From contig NZ_LT629771.1 in the NCBI RefSeq assembly GCF_900105175.1, forward strand, positions 7,336,622 through 7,400,621: DNA of 64,000 nt. Direction: 5' to 3'. The translations under genes and the position numbers were made by a program. Positions 35,442 through 43,924 of this stretch are shown here, piece by piece. Below the pieces are notes generated by a model that was given only the letters and a program-made list of their open reading frames with translations, had not been told where the DNA came from and made no database searches. Every line of letters starts with the position of its first letter. The first letter of the stretch is position 1. The DNA comes from Jiangella sp. DSM 45060 (GTDB taxonomy: Bacteria; Actinomycetota; Actinomycetes; Jiangellales; Jiangellaceae).

Positions 35442-37289
35442 GTGCTCGTGTCGTCCCGCCGGCCGGCCGAGGTCCCCGAGTGGGCCCGGCTGCAGCGGTC
35501 GCTGTTCGCCCAGCAGGACAAGGCATGGCGGACGTTCGCCGAGCGCTACACCGCCGCCGACGGCCGGTTGGTCTTCGCCGGCACGCTCGGCGAGGGCTCC
35601 GACGACCGCGACGGCGTGGACGACTTCTACGAGGCGTTCTTCAACTGGCCGATGCTGTATCTGCTCGGCGGCAGCGACGACCTGCTGACGGCGTCCGAGC
35701 GGCACTGGGACGGCGTCACCGCGCAGCTGAGCGAGATGGGCATGCTGGTCGACGGCTACGAGCGCGGCTACGACTGGTTCCACCAGGGCGAGAGCCTGCT
35801 GTTCTTCTACGCGCGCTGCCTGGCGCGGCCCGGCGCGACGCGGTCCGACGCCCGCCGGTTCGCCGACCTCTACCTGCCGGGCGGCCCGAACTACGATCCC
35901 GAGCACCGGGTCATCCGCGCGCCGCACAACGGCGCGGGCGGCCCGCGCTGGGGGTTCGGCGACCACGAGGTGGCGTTCCCGTGGAGCCTGCCGCTGCGGC
36001 CGTACGGGCTGCCGCTGGACTGGCTCGGTTACGACTCGTTCGACGACCTGGTGGCCGACCCCGCGAAGGCGCGCGCCTACGGCCGCGAGATGTGGGACCG
36101 CATGGGCCGCGGTGACACCTTCGCGAACGTCCTCTCGACCAGCCTGGCCGTGCACGCCTGGCTGCTCACCGGTGAGCAGCGCTACGCCGACTGGGTGGCC
36201 GAGTACGTCGGCGCCTGGCGCGACCGCTGGGCCGGCGGCCCGGTCGTCCCCGACAACTCTGGGCTGAGCGGGCAGGTCGGCGAGTACCTGGGCGGACGGT
36301 GGTACGGCGGCCACTACGGCTGGTCCTGGCCGCACGGGCTGCAGTCGATGGCCTGCGCGGCCGTGGTCGCGGGCACCAACGCCGCGTTCGTCACCGGCGA
36401 CGACGGCTTCCTCGACCTCGCCCGCAACCCGTTCGACGTCGCCATGGAGCAGGCCGAGCACCGCCGCCCGCACGACGTCCCCTCCGTGACCTCGCGGTGG
36501 ACGAAGCACCTCGCCGGGCTGGGCGACCGGCCGACGCTGATGGTGCCGCACCGCCGCGGCGACGCCGGCTGGTTCGACTGGAACGTGCCGCCGACGCAGT
36601 ACCTGATCTGGCTGTGGCACTTCGGCCGCGCCGACGAGGACCTACGCCGCGTCGACGCGCTGCGTGCGGGCGCCTCGTGGGACTGGACCGCCGTCCACGA
36701 CCAGCGGACGAAGGAGGAGAACGGCCACGAGGAGCCGTGGTTCGAGTACCTCGCCGGCCGCAACCCCGGCTATCCGGAGCGGGCCCTGCGCAGCGCGCTG
36801 GCCACCAGCGAGCAGCGGCTCGACGACATCGCCCGCGACGACACCGACCCGGTGGCCGGGCCGTCGGCGCTGGACATCCACCTCTGGCAGAACCGCAATC
36901 CGGTCGTCACCGAGATCCTGCTGCAGCTCACCACCGGCACGCCGCAGGTGCTCTACAACGGTTCGCCGGCGCACCTGCACCTGCGCTGGTTCCACGGCGA
37001 CGGCGTGCGGCCCGGCCTGCCCGACGACGTCGCCGCGCTGGTGTCGTCGATCGACCCGGACCGCACCGTCGCCGAGCTGGTCAACACCGGCGACCGGCCG
37101 CGGACGCTGGTCGTGCAGGGCGGCTCGTTCGCCGAGCACCGCATCCGCACCGTCGCGCTCGACGACGGCCCGGCCGAGGACGTCGGCGGTCAGCGGGTGA
37201 CGGTGCGGCTGGAGCCACGCGCGCAGGCCCGGCTCACGCTGACCCTGGGGCTCCGGGCGGCGACGCCGACGCTGGTGAGCGGGGCGTGA
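35442..37289 (+). CDS. Uncharacterised 615-residue alpha-helical toroid-like protein of the fucoside island
   Basis: No known family is recognised. The sequence is rich in Trp, Tyr and His (GYDWFHQGESLLFFYARC, GRWYGGHYGWSWPHGLQSM), with repeated helix-loop spacing typical of (alpha/alpha) six-helix glycosidases or polysaccharide lyases. The last 100 residues (IDPDRTVAELVNTGDRPRTL) look like a beta-sandwich. There is no signal peptide, so it would act inside the cell. The GTG at 35442 is preferred because GAGG lies seven bases upstream; ATG 35424 is an alternative. The stop overlaps the next gene as GTGA. A glycoside hydrolase role is only a suggestion. Confidence 0.7.
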   Translation: MLVSSRRPAEVPEWARLQRSLFAQQDKAWRTFAERYTAADGRLVFAGTLGEGSDDRDGVDDFYEAFFNWPMLYLLGGSDDLLTASERHWDGVTAQLSEMGMLVDGYERGYDWFHQGESLLFFYARCLARPGATRSDARRFADLYLPGGPNYDPEHRVIRAPHNGAGGPRWGFGDHEVAFPWSLPLRPYGLPLDWLGYDSFDDLVADPAKARAYGREMWDRMGRGDTFANVLSTSLAVHAWLLTGEQRYADWVAEYVGAWRDRWAGGPVVPDNSGLSGQVGEYLGGRWYGGHYGWSWPHGLQSMACAAVVAGTNAAFVTGDDGFLDLARNPFDVAMEQAEHRRPHDVPSVTSRWTKHLAGLGDRPTLMVPHRRGDAGWFDWNVPPTQYLIWLWHFGRADEDLRRVDALRAGASWDWTAVHDQRTKEENGHEEPWFEYLAGRNPGYPERALRSALATSEQRLDDIARDDTDPVAGPSALDIHLWQNRNPVVTEILLQLTTGTPQVLYNGSPAHLHLRWFHGDGVRPGLPDDVAALVSSIDPDRTVAELVNTGDRPRTLVVQGGSFAEHRIRTVALDDGPAEDVGGQRVTVRLEPRAQARLTLTLGLRAATPTLVSGA

Positions 37290-38191
37290 CGGTCGCGCTG
37301 CCGCGCCTGGGCATCGGGACCGCGGCGTTCGGCGGGCTGTTCACCCCGGTCGCGGAGGCCGACGCACTGGACGCGGTACGGGTCGCGGCCGAGCTGGGCG
37401 TCGGCTACTTCGACACCGCGCCGCGCTACGGGCACGGGCTGGCCGAGACGCGGCTGGCCCGCGGGCTGCGCGAGACCGGCGCCGACGCGGTCGTGTCGAC
37501 GAAGGTCGGCTGGCTGCTGCGCGACGGCGACGCCGTCGAGCCGGACTGGACCGAGCGCGGCATCCGCGCGTCGTTGGAGTCGAGCCTGGAGCGGCTCGGG
37601 CGCGACCACGTCGACATCGCGTTCATCCACGATCCCGACGACGCCGCCGACGAGGTCCGGCGCACGGCCTTCCCGGCGCTGCGGCGGCTGCGCGACGAGG
37701 GTCTGGTGCGGGCCATCGGCTTCGGGATGAACCACGCCGACCCGCTGGCCGCGCTGGTCCGCGAGCACGACGTCGACGTCGTGCTGATCGCCGGTCGGTT
37801 CACCCTGCTCGACCACCGGGCGCTGACGACGCTGCTGCCGGCCTGTGCCGACACCGCGACGCAGGTGGTCGTGGGTGGCGTGTTCAACACCGGCCTGCTG
37901 GCCGCGCCGTCGGCGTCGACGATGTACGACTACCGGCCGGTCGGCGATGACGTGCTGGCGCGGGCGCTGCGGTGCGAGGAGATCTGCGCGCGCTACGGCG
38001 TGCCGCTGGCCGCGGCCGCCGCGCAGTTCCCGCTGCTGCACCCGGCGGTCGGAACGGTGCTGGTCGGCTGCCGCTCCGGCGCCGAGGTGGCCGCGAACGT
38101 CGCGGCGGCCGGGCACGAGATCCCGGCCGCGCTGTGGACGGAGCTGGCCGCCGCGGGCTACGTCCCGGCCGAGCTGCTCGCCGCGGTGTAG
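37286..38191 (+). CDS. Aldo/keto reductase, probable aldose (L-fucose-type) dehydrogenase
   Basis: A 301-residue AKR. The catalytic tetrad is visible: Asp43 and Tyr48 (YFDTAPRYGHG), Lys73 (STKVGW) and His115 (AFIHDPDDA). The subgroup resembles D-threo-aldose 1-dehydrogenases (L-fucose dehydrogenase) and pyridoxal dehydrogenases. It would oxidise the sugar to the lactone that the neighbouring amidohydrolase opens. The GTG start overlaps the previous stop. Its 3' end overlaps the Nif3-like gene by 34 bp on the other strand. Confidence 0.85.
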   Translation: MTVALPRLGIGTAAFGGLFTPVAEADALDAVRVAAELGVGYFDTAPRYGHGLAETRLARGLRETGADAVVSTKVGWLLRDGDAVEPDWTERGIRASLESSLERLGRDHVDIAFIHDPDDAADEVRRTAFPALRRLRDEGLVRAIGFGMNHADPLAALVREHDVDVVLIAGRFTLLDHRALTTLLPACADTATQVVVGGVFNTGLLAAPSASTMYDYRPVGDDVLARALRCEEICARYGVPLAAAAAQFPLLHPAVGTVLVGCRSGAEVAANVAAAGHEIPAALWTELAAAGYVPAELLAAV

Positions 38192-38997
38192 GCGTCCTTC
38201 GTCTCGACGAAGGTCACCGGCAGGTCCGGGACCAGCGCGGCCAGCCAGTCGGCGAAGAACCGCATACCGGCCTGCTCGGACGGGATGTGCCCGGCGACGA
38301 CCAGCCCCGCGGGTGACCCGCCGCGCCCGGCCAGCCAGGCGGCGTCGGTGGCGTACGACCCGGTCTCCCACTCGTGCGCCTCGCCGATGACGACGGCGTC
38401 GACGTCGTCGCGGCGCAGCAGCGAGCGGTTGCGGGCGAACCCGCGGTTGCCGAGGTCGAGCCCGACCCGGCTGACCGGCAGCTCGGGGTCGCCGACGAAG
38501 CGTGGCGCCCGCGCGCCGAGGCGCTCGGAGACATGGGCGGCCAGGGCCGCGAGCGTCGTCGGCGCGACGGCGCACAGCGCGACGCCTGCGGCGGCCGGCT
38601 CCGGGTCCAGCGTCCAGCCCAGGGCCCGCGCGACGCCCTCGTCGACGCCGTCGGGACGGCGGCGGTGCCAGCCGTCGTGGTAGTGGCAGAGCACCAGCCC
38701 GCGCTCGTCGATGAAGGCGCGTTTGGCGAGGTAGACGGGGTCCTGCTCGGCCTCGAGGTCGTCGTTCGCGGCGCCGAGGTGGTCGTAGAACGGCGCCTCG
38801 TGGGTGATGACGACGTTCGCGCCGGCGGCCGCGGCCCGCTCCAGAACGTCGAGCGTCGCCAGCGTCGTGACCGCCACCCCCGCCACGACGGCGCCGGGGT
38901 CGCCCGCCACCACGCCGTCGACCGTCGTCGGGCGGGGAATCGCGCCGTCCGCCGCGGCGATGCGAGCGAGCAGGGCGGCGGCGGTCAGCGTCGTCAC
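38158..38997 (-). CDS. Nif3-like dinuclear metal centre protein
   Basis: A 279-residue Nif3/YbgI-family protein. It has the metal-binding clusters ITHEAPFYDH and CHYHDGWH in the N-terminal half and GHIPSEQAGM near the C-terminus. Members are hexamers with two metal ions; a GTP-cyclohydrolase-like or phosphatase role is suspected, but none is firm. The GTG at 38997 is used; a TTG at 39006 is less likely. It is convergent with and overlaps the aldo/keto reductase. Confidence 0.82.
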   Translation of the reverse strand: MTTLTAAALLARIAAADGAIPRPTTVDGVVAGDPGAVVAGVAVTTLATLDVLERAAAAGANVVITHEAPFYDHLGAANDDLEAEQDPVYLAKRAFIDERGLVLCHYHDGWHRRRPDGVDEGVARALGWTLDPEPAAAGVALCAVAPTTLAALAAHVSERLGARAPRFVGDPELPVSRVGLDLGNRGFARNRSLLRRDDVDAVVIGEAHEWETGSYATDAAWLAGRGGSPAGLVVAGHIPSEQAGMRFFADWLAALVPDLPVTFVETKDAYTAASSSAGT

Positions 38998-39007
38998 GCG
39001 GTCCAAC

Positions 39008-39580
39008 CTAGGCGGTGGCGAACAGCACCGCCAGCCACGTCCACCCGGCGCCGATCCCCAGCCGCTGCCACAGCCCGGTCAGCGGCTCGTCGCGCTCCCA
39101 GGCCGTGCCGAACCGGGCGAACAGCAGCCCGGTGGCCAGCGCCGTCGCGGCCGAGTACCAGCGCAGCCAGCCGTCTGGCCCGGTGAACGCCGTCAGCGCC
39201 GCGGTCACCGGCACCCCGAGGAACAGCAGGGCCCCCGCGTGGTCGTGCCACCGGTGCGCCCGGCTGTACCGTTCCGGCGTCGTCGGTGGTGTGCCGGGCG
39301 GGTAGCCGCGCATCGGGTCCATCGCCCACACGCCGGACGCGGCCAGCGCCAGCCCCAGGACGGCCACCGTCGCCGCGATCCACGGGAACTCCGCCCAGAG
39401 CGCCGCCGCCCCGACGACGAACCCGGCGCCGCCGACCAGGAAGTTCGCCGTCTGCGCCCAGCCGCGCCGCCCCAGCGCCAGCGCGCTGACCGGGTGGTAC
39501 AGCGGCCGGTAGCCCGGCCGCAGCCACCCGTCGACGGTGAACACGGCGAGGAACGCCACGGCCGCGACAGCTCCGATCAC
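39008..39580 (-). CDS. DUF998-like membrane protein
   Basis: A 190-residue protein with about six hydrophobic segments. It has the family pattern GYRPLYHPVSALALGRRGWAQ (about residues 21-41), seen in DUF998 proteins. The function is unknown. The GTG at 39580 overlaps the stop of the ABC permease (GTGA), so it belongs to that operon and may assist the exporter. Confidence 0.75.
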   Translation of the reverse strand: MIGAVAAVAFLAVFTVDGWLRPGYRPLYHPVSALALGRRGWAQTANFLVGGAGFVVGAAALWAEFPWIAATVAVLGLALAASGVWAMDPMRGYPPGTPPTTPERYSRAHRWHDHAGALLFLGVPVTAALTAFTGPDGWLRWYSAATALATGLLFARFGTAWERDEPLTGLWQRLGIGAGWTWLAVLFATA

Positions 39581-40347
39581 TCCCACCGGAACGCCGCCGC
39601 GGCCACCGTCACGCCCACCACCGTCGCGGCCGCGAGCGCGATCAGGTGCGCCGCGTCGACCGGCGCACCCGCCCACGCGTCCGACAGCGCCTCGACGGTG
39701 GCACCGAACGGCAGCCACTCGCCGACGCGGGCCAGCGCGGACGGCAGCCCGCCGGTGCCGCCGAACAGCCCGCCCAGGGCGCCGAGCGCGAAGAAGCCGA
39801 CCAGCCCGATCGCGACCGCGGAGTTCGGCGTCGGCGCCATCGCGGCGACGATCATCCCGGCCGCGTACATCGCCGCGATCGCCAGCGCGACGACCCCGGC
39901 GGCGGCCCATGCGTTCAGCGGCGGCCGCGCCCCGAACGCCAGCACCGCGACCGCGTAGGCCAGCCCGATGCCGATCAGCGCCTGCACCAGGCTCACGACC
40001 AGCTGCGCGACCAGCACCATCGCCGGCGACGCGGGGGTGACGGCGAGCCGGCGCAGGATGCCGGAGCGGCGGTAGTAGGCGAGGAAGCTGGGCATGTTCA
40101 CGATGCCGATGGTCGCCAGCACGATGGTGAATACCAGCGGCAGCACGTGCACGTCCAGCGCGGACCGGCCGTTCACGACCTCCTCGTCCGACGCCGACGA
40201 CGCGTTCATGACCAGGATCAGCAGCGGCAGCCCGATCGGCACCACCAGCCCGGCGGTGTCTCGCACCACCATCTTGGCCTCGCAGATCGTCAGGGCGAGC
40301 CAGGCGGCCGGGCCGGGCCGGCGGGCGGTGATCGTCGCGGTGCTCAT
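39577..40347 (-). CDS. ABC-2 type transporter permease
   Basis: A 256-residue membrane protein with six predicted helices. The typical exporter motif SFLAYYRRSGILRRLAVTP lies in the middle. It pairs with the ATPase 40344-41078 (ATGA overlap). Pairs of this type often provide resistance or export of a peptide or lipid, and they are frequently run by a neighbouring two-component system, as here at 41281-43100. No substrate can be inferred. Confidence 0.88.
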   Translation of the reverse strand: MSTATITARRPGPAAWLALTICEAKMVVRDTAGLVVPIGLPLLILVMNASSASDEEVVNGRSALDVHVLPLVFTIVLATIGIVNMPSFLAYYRRSGILRRLAVTPASPAMVLVAQLVVSLVQALIGIGLAYAVAVLAFGARPPLNAWAAAGVVALAIAAMYAAGMIVAAMAPTPNSAVAIGLVGFFALGALGGLFGGTGGLPSALARVGEWLPFGATVEALSDAWAGAPVDAAHLIALAAATVVGVTVAAAAFRWE

Positions 40348-41078
40348 GCGGCGTCCTCCTCGTACTCGGGCTCGCGGCCGGTCAACGCGACGAACGCGTC
40401 CTCCAGGGTCGACGTGCCGGCTCGGTCGACGATCCCGGCCGGGGTGTCCAGGGCGATCACCCGGCCGGCGTCGAGCAGCGCGACCCGGTCGCACAGCCGC
40501 TCGACCTCGTCCATCGCGTGGCTGACCAGCACGACCGTCTCGTCGTGCAGGCTCTCGACCGCCGACCACATGCGTCGCCGGGCGCGCGGGTCCAGGCCGG
40601 TCGTCAGCTCGTCCAGGATCACCACGCGCGGCCGCCCGGCCAGAGCCAGCGCGATGGACAGCCGCTGCTGCTGGCCGCCGGACAGCCGCTCGAACCGGGT
40701 CCGGCGCTGCTCGCGCAGGTCGACGAGGTCGAGCAGCTCGTCGGCCGGCCGTGGGTCGGGATAGAAGGTGCGGTAGAGGCCGATCAGCTCGGCGACGGTC
40801 AGTGCGTCGTGCAGGTACGACTGCTGCAGCTGCACGCCGAGCACCTGGCTCAGCGCGGCCCGGTCGCGGCGCGGGTCGAGGCCGAGCACGCTGACGCGGC
40901 CGCGGTCCGGCGCGCGCAGCCCGGCGATCATCTCGACGGTCGTGGTCTTGCCCGCGCCGTTCGCGCCCAGGATGCCCAGCACCTCGCCCGGCTCGACGCG
41001 CAGGCTGATGTCGTCGACGGCGACGGTGTCGCCGTACCGCTTGTGCACGTGGTCGACGACGATGGTGGATTCGCTCAT
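40344..41078 (-). CDS. ABC transporter ATP-binding protein
   Basis: A 244-residue exporter ATPase. Walker A is GANGAGKTTTVEM (about residues 37-49), the signature is LSGGQQQRLSIAL, Walker B is VVILDELTTGLDP, and the switch His is in VLVSHAMDEV. It lacks the DrrA-type C-terminal extension of the exporters at 8.5-11.3 kb, so it is another subtype. It is transcribed divergently from the histidine kinase. Confidence 0.92.
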   Translation of the reverse strand: MSESTIVVDHVHKRYGDTVAVDDISLRVEPGEVLGILGANGAGKTTTVEMIAGLRAPDRGRVSVLGLDPRRDRAALSQVLGVQLQQSYLHDALTVAELIGLYRTFYPDPRPADELLDLVDLREQRRTRFERLSGGQQQRLSIALALAGRPRVVILDELTTGLDPRARRRMWSAVESLHDETVVLVSHAMDEVERLCDRVALLDAGRVIALDTPAGIVDRAGTSTLEDAFVALTGREPEYEEDAA

Positions 41079-41198
41079 GCCCCGACGCTAGGAATCCGGC
41101 CCGTGTGGGCGCGCGTGCCGGACGTCACGAATGACGGGCATGACTTCCGGCACCCCCGGCGCGCGGTTGCGGGCACCTAGGGTGGGCAGCATGCGTCG

Positions 41199-41365
41199 CT
41201 AGGGGGTGCCTGGCGGATATTGGTGGATGCGGGCGGCGTCCAGGCGTCGGTCCAGCAAGGCGGAGGAGGAGGTCGATGCGGTGCCATCGAGCGACGACGA
41301 CAACGCAGCTGGTCGGCGTCTGGTCGTCGATCCGCGCCGCCGAAGATCCGCCAGGCACCCCCTAG
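41199..41365. mobile_element. 167-bp MITE-like element with perfect 20-bp terminal inverted repeats
   Basis: The left arm 41199-41218 (CTAGGGGGTGCCTGGCGGAT) is the exact reverse complement of 41346-41365. Both outer edges are CTAG, so a TA target duplication is likely, as for IS630-type and IS427-type elements. The 127 bp between the arms encode no transposase but contain a strong GGAGGAGGAGG and the GTG used here for the histidine kinase. The element therefore supplies both ribosome site and start codon. Confidence 0.75.
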
Positions 41366-42459
41366 GTCCGGAGGAGTGGTCGGGCCTGGCGATGCTCGTG
41401 GTCTGCGCCGGCGTCGGCATCCCGGTCGTGCTCGGCGCCGTCGATCCGGACCTTCCGGCGGGCCTGTGGGTCGCGGCGTACGCGGCGTCGTTCATCGCGA
41501 TCGTGGCCGCCGGGGTGCTGGGAGAGCGGCCGTCCGCCCAGCGCGCCGTCTACGCCGGCGCCGTCGTGCTGTCCTGGCTGGTGGTCGCGACGGTGCCGGG
41601 TGGCGGGCTGCTGCCGGTGCTGCTGGTGGTCGTCGCGGCGGTCGGCACCGAGGTGGTGCGGCTGCCGGCCAACCTGGCCGTCGTCGCGCTGAACACCGCC
41701 GTCATCGGGTTCACCGCGGCGCGCGGCGGCGACAGCACCACCGGCGTGCTCATCGGCACCGCGTTCTACGCGCTCGTCCAGATCGCGTCCGTGTTCAGTG
41801 TCGCCGCGATTCGGCGCGAACAGCGGCTGCGCCTCGAGCTGACCGAGGCGCACGTCGAGCAGCAGGCCACGACCGTCCTGCTGCAGGACGCCGCGCGCAC
41901 GGCCGAGCGGCTGCGCATCTCCCGCGAGCTGCACGACCTCATCGGGCACCAGTTGACCGTGCTGACGCTGGAGCTCGAGGCGGCGCGGCACCGGCCCGCC
42001 GACGCCGCGCGCGAGCACGTCGAACGGGCCGGCCGGGTCGCCCGCGACCTGCTCGGCGACGTCCGCGCCACCGTCGGCGAGCTGCGCACGGCGCCGGGCA
42101 CCGACCTGCGCGAGGCGCTGCGCAGCGTCGGGCGCGACGTGCCCGGTCTGGACGTCGCGGTCGAGGTCGGCGACGGCGTCCAGGTCGACGAGGAGCAGAC
42201 GGCCGCCCTCGTCCGGGCCATGCAGGAGATCGTCACCAACACGCTGCGCCATGCCGGCGCCCGCGAACTGTGGGTCGAGGTGGCCCGCGACGGCGACGCC
42301 ATCACGCTCGCCGCGGCCGACGACGGGCGGGGCGCGGTCGCGCCGGTCGCCGGCCACGGCCTGCGCGGCCTGTCCGAGCGGTTCGCCGCGCTCGGCGGCG
42401 ACGTCGACTACGACGGCCGCGACGGCTTCCGCGTCCTCGCCCGGGTGCCGGCCCGATGA
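41281..42459 (+). CDS. Two-component sensor histidine kinase (NarL-system type)
   Basis: A 392-residue kinase. It has about four or five N-terminal membrane helices (LAMLVVCAGVGIPVVLGA onward, to about residue 180), then a HisKA_3 dimer domain with the phosphorylated His218 in SRELHDLIGHQ, and a HATPase domain with NTLRHAGA and GHGLRGLSERF. The GTG at 41281 has AGGAGG eight bases upstream. That start and the first 27 residues lie within the MITE at 41199-41365, so the native N-terminus may have been replaced. The stop overlaps the response regulator ATG. Confidence 0.85.
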   Translation: MPSSDDDNAAGRRLVVDPRRRRSARHPLGPEEWSGLAMLVVCAGVGIPVVLGAVDPDLPAGLWVAAYAASFIAIVAAGVLGERPSAQRAVYAGAVVLSWLVVATVPGGGLLPVLLVVVAAVGTEVVRLPANLAVVALNTAVIGFTAARGGDSTTGVLIGTAFYALVQIASVFSVAAIRREQRLRLELTEAHVEQQATTVLLQDAARTAERLRISRELHDLIGHQLTVLTLELEAARHRPADAAREHVERAGRVARDLLGDVRATVGELRTAPGTDLREALRSVGRDVPGLDVAVEVGDGVQVDEEQTAALVRAMQEIVTNTLRHAGARELWVEVARDGDAITLAAADDGRGAVAPVAGHGLRGLSERFAALGGDVDYDGRDGFRVLARVPAR

Positions 42460-43100
42460 CCCGCGTCGTGGTGGTCGACGACCAGACGCTCGTCCGCCAG
42501 GGCATCCGCACCCTGCTCGACGTCGCCGGCATCGAGGTGGCCGGCGAGGCCGGCGACGGCGCCGCCGCCCTGGACGTCGTCGAGGCGACCCGGCCCGACG
42601 TCGTCCTGCTGGACCTGCGGATGCCCGGCCACGACGGCATCTGGGCGCTGGAGCAGCTGCGCGAGCGCGGCTGCGACATCCCCGTCCTGGTCCTCACCAC
42701 CTTCGACGACGACACCCTCGTGCTCGACGCGCTGCGCGCCGGTGCCCGCGGCTACCTGCTCAAGGACGTCACGCTGGAGCAGCTGACCCGCGCGGTCGAG
42801 GCGCTGGCCGCCGGCGGCACGCTGATCGCGCCGTCCATCACCGAACGCCTCCTCCGCGCCATCCGCTCCGGCCCGTCGCCCGTGGGCACCGGCGCGCCGC
42901 CGATGGAGCCGCTCACCGAGCGCGAGCTGGAGGTGCTGCGGCTGGTCGCCGAGGGGTACAGCAACCGCGAGATCGCCGGCTCGCTCTTCCTCGCCGAGGG
43001 CACCGTCAAGAACCACGTGTCGACGATCCTGCTCAAGCTGGGCGCCCGCGACCGCACCAACGCCGTCCTCCGCGCCCTCCACGAAGGCGTGCTGCGCTAG
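42456..43100 (+). CDS. Response regulator, NarL/FixJ family
   Basis: A 214-residue regulator. The receiver domain has the phospho-acceptor Asp53 in VVLLDLRMPG and the Lys in GYLLKDV. The LuxR-type helix-turn-helix at about residues 150-210 reads TERELEVLRLVAEGYSN and EGTVKNHVS. It pairs with the kinase by ATGA overlap. The divergent ABC operon at 39-41 kb is the likely target. Its last bases overlap a convergent gene by four. Confidence 0.93.
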   Translation: MTRVVVVDDQTLVRQGIRTLLDVAGIEVAGEAGDGAAALDVVEATRPDVVLLDLRMPGHDGIWALEQLRERGCDIPVLVLTTFDDDTLVLDALRAGARGYLLKDVTLEQLTRAVEALAAGGTLIAPSITERLLRAIRSGPSPVGTGAPPMEPLTERELEVLRLVAEGYSNREIAGSLFLAEGTVKNHVSTILLKLGARDRTNAVLRALHEGVLR

Positions 43101-43924
43101 ACCTCGAACAACCCGATGGCGTCCCAGGCGATCCAGGACCCCTCGTCCTTGACCATCGTCAGCACGTTCTCGCCGGTCGTGAGCAGGCCGGCCGGCAGCG
43201 GCCGTTCCAGGTACGACGGGCGCAGCCGGGTGCCGGGCACCGTGGCGTCGCCCTCGAGCGAGCCGCGGGTCGCGCCGCCCTCGAACCGCAGCCGGTCCAC
43301 CGGTGTCCCGTTGACGTCGAGCGCTGCCGAGCCGGGGCTGGTCGCGTGGCTGTCGATCAGCCAGATCGCCAGCCAGACCTCCCCCGCAGGCACAGCGGCC
43401 AGGTCGAAGCGGAGCCGGAGCGTGTGCGTGCGCCGGCCGGCCCACGAGTCCGACGGACCGGGGTGCAGGTAGCTCCAGCCGATGCCGGGCGCGTCCGTGC
43501 CGACCCGGAAGTCGACGCCGTCGGGGAACGTCGCCGGGTAGCGGCTATAGCCGTTCGGGGACAGCGCGAACTCCAGGCCCTTGCCGTCGAAGTCGCCGAC
43601 CACCGCGAGCGGCGAGCCGGTCGCCGTCACCGAGGCCTGGCTGCTCGCCGCGAGCGACGCCGACGGCGTCGAGCGGGCGCCGGCCGCGTCGACGGTGATC
43701 ACCTCGTACGTGAACCGGCGGGCGTTGCCACCCAGCCCGCTGTGCACGTAGTGCGGATACACCGTCTTCGCCAGTAGCCTCGACGGCCCGCCGTCGGGCG
43801 CGGCGTACACCATGTAGTGGTCGACGACGGTGTCCCAGGGGACCGGGGTCCAGTCCAGCACGATGCGGCCGAGCCGGCCCTCCGCGCGCAGGCCGGTGAC
43901 GGTGCGGACGTGGCGGCCGCTCAT
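43097..43924 (-). CDS. Fn3-like / polysaccharide-lyase-4 C-terminal-like domain protein
   Basis: A 275-residue protein with no signal peptide of its own. The first 90 residues look like a fibronectin-type III domain (IVLDWTPVPWDTVVDHYMVY). The rest resembles domain III of family 4 polysaccharide lyases, a jelly-roll fold (HTLRLRFDLAAVPAGEVWLAIW, LDVNGTPVDRLRFEG). A lyase catalytic domain is absent. It is translationally coupled to the PhoD-like gene (ATGA overlap at 43921-43924). It might be a separated accessory part of a surface phosphatase, but that is an inference. Confidence 0.7.
   Translation of the reverse strand: MSGRHVRTVTGLRAEGRLGRIVLDWTPVPWDTVVDHYMVYAAPDGGPSRLLAKTVYPHYVHSGLGGNARRFTYEVITVDAAGARSTPSASLAASSQASVTATGSPLAVVGDFDGKGLEFALSPNGYSRYPATFPDGVDFRVGTDAPGIGWSYLHPGPSDSWAGRRTHTLRLRFDLAAVPAGEVWLAIWLIDSHATSPGSAALDVNGTPVDRLRFEGGATRGSLEGDATVPGTRLRPSYLERPLPAGLLTTGENVLTMVKDEGSWIAWDAIGLFEV

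Noticed and set aside
41079-41198. Ribosome site and ATG at 41191 as the kinase start
   Set aside because: That ATG runs into TAG after three codons (ATG-CGT-CGC-TAG) and is out of frame with the kinase.
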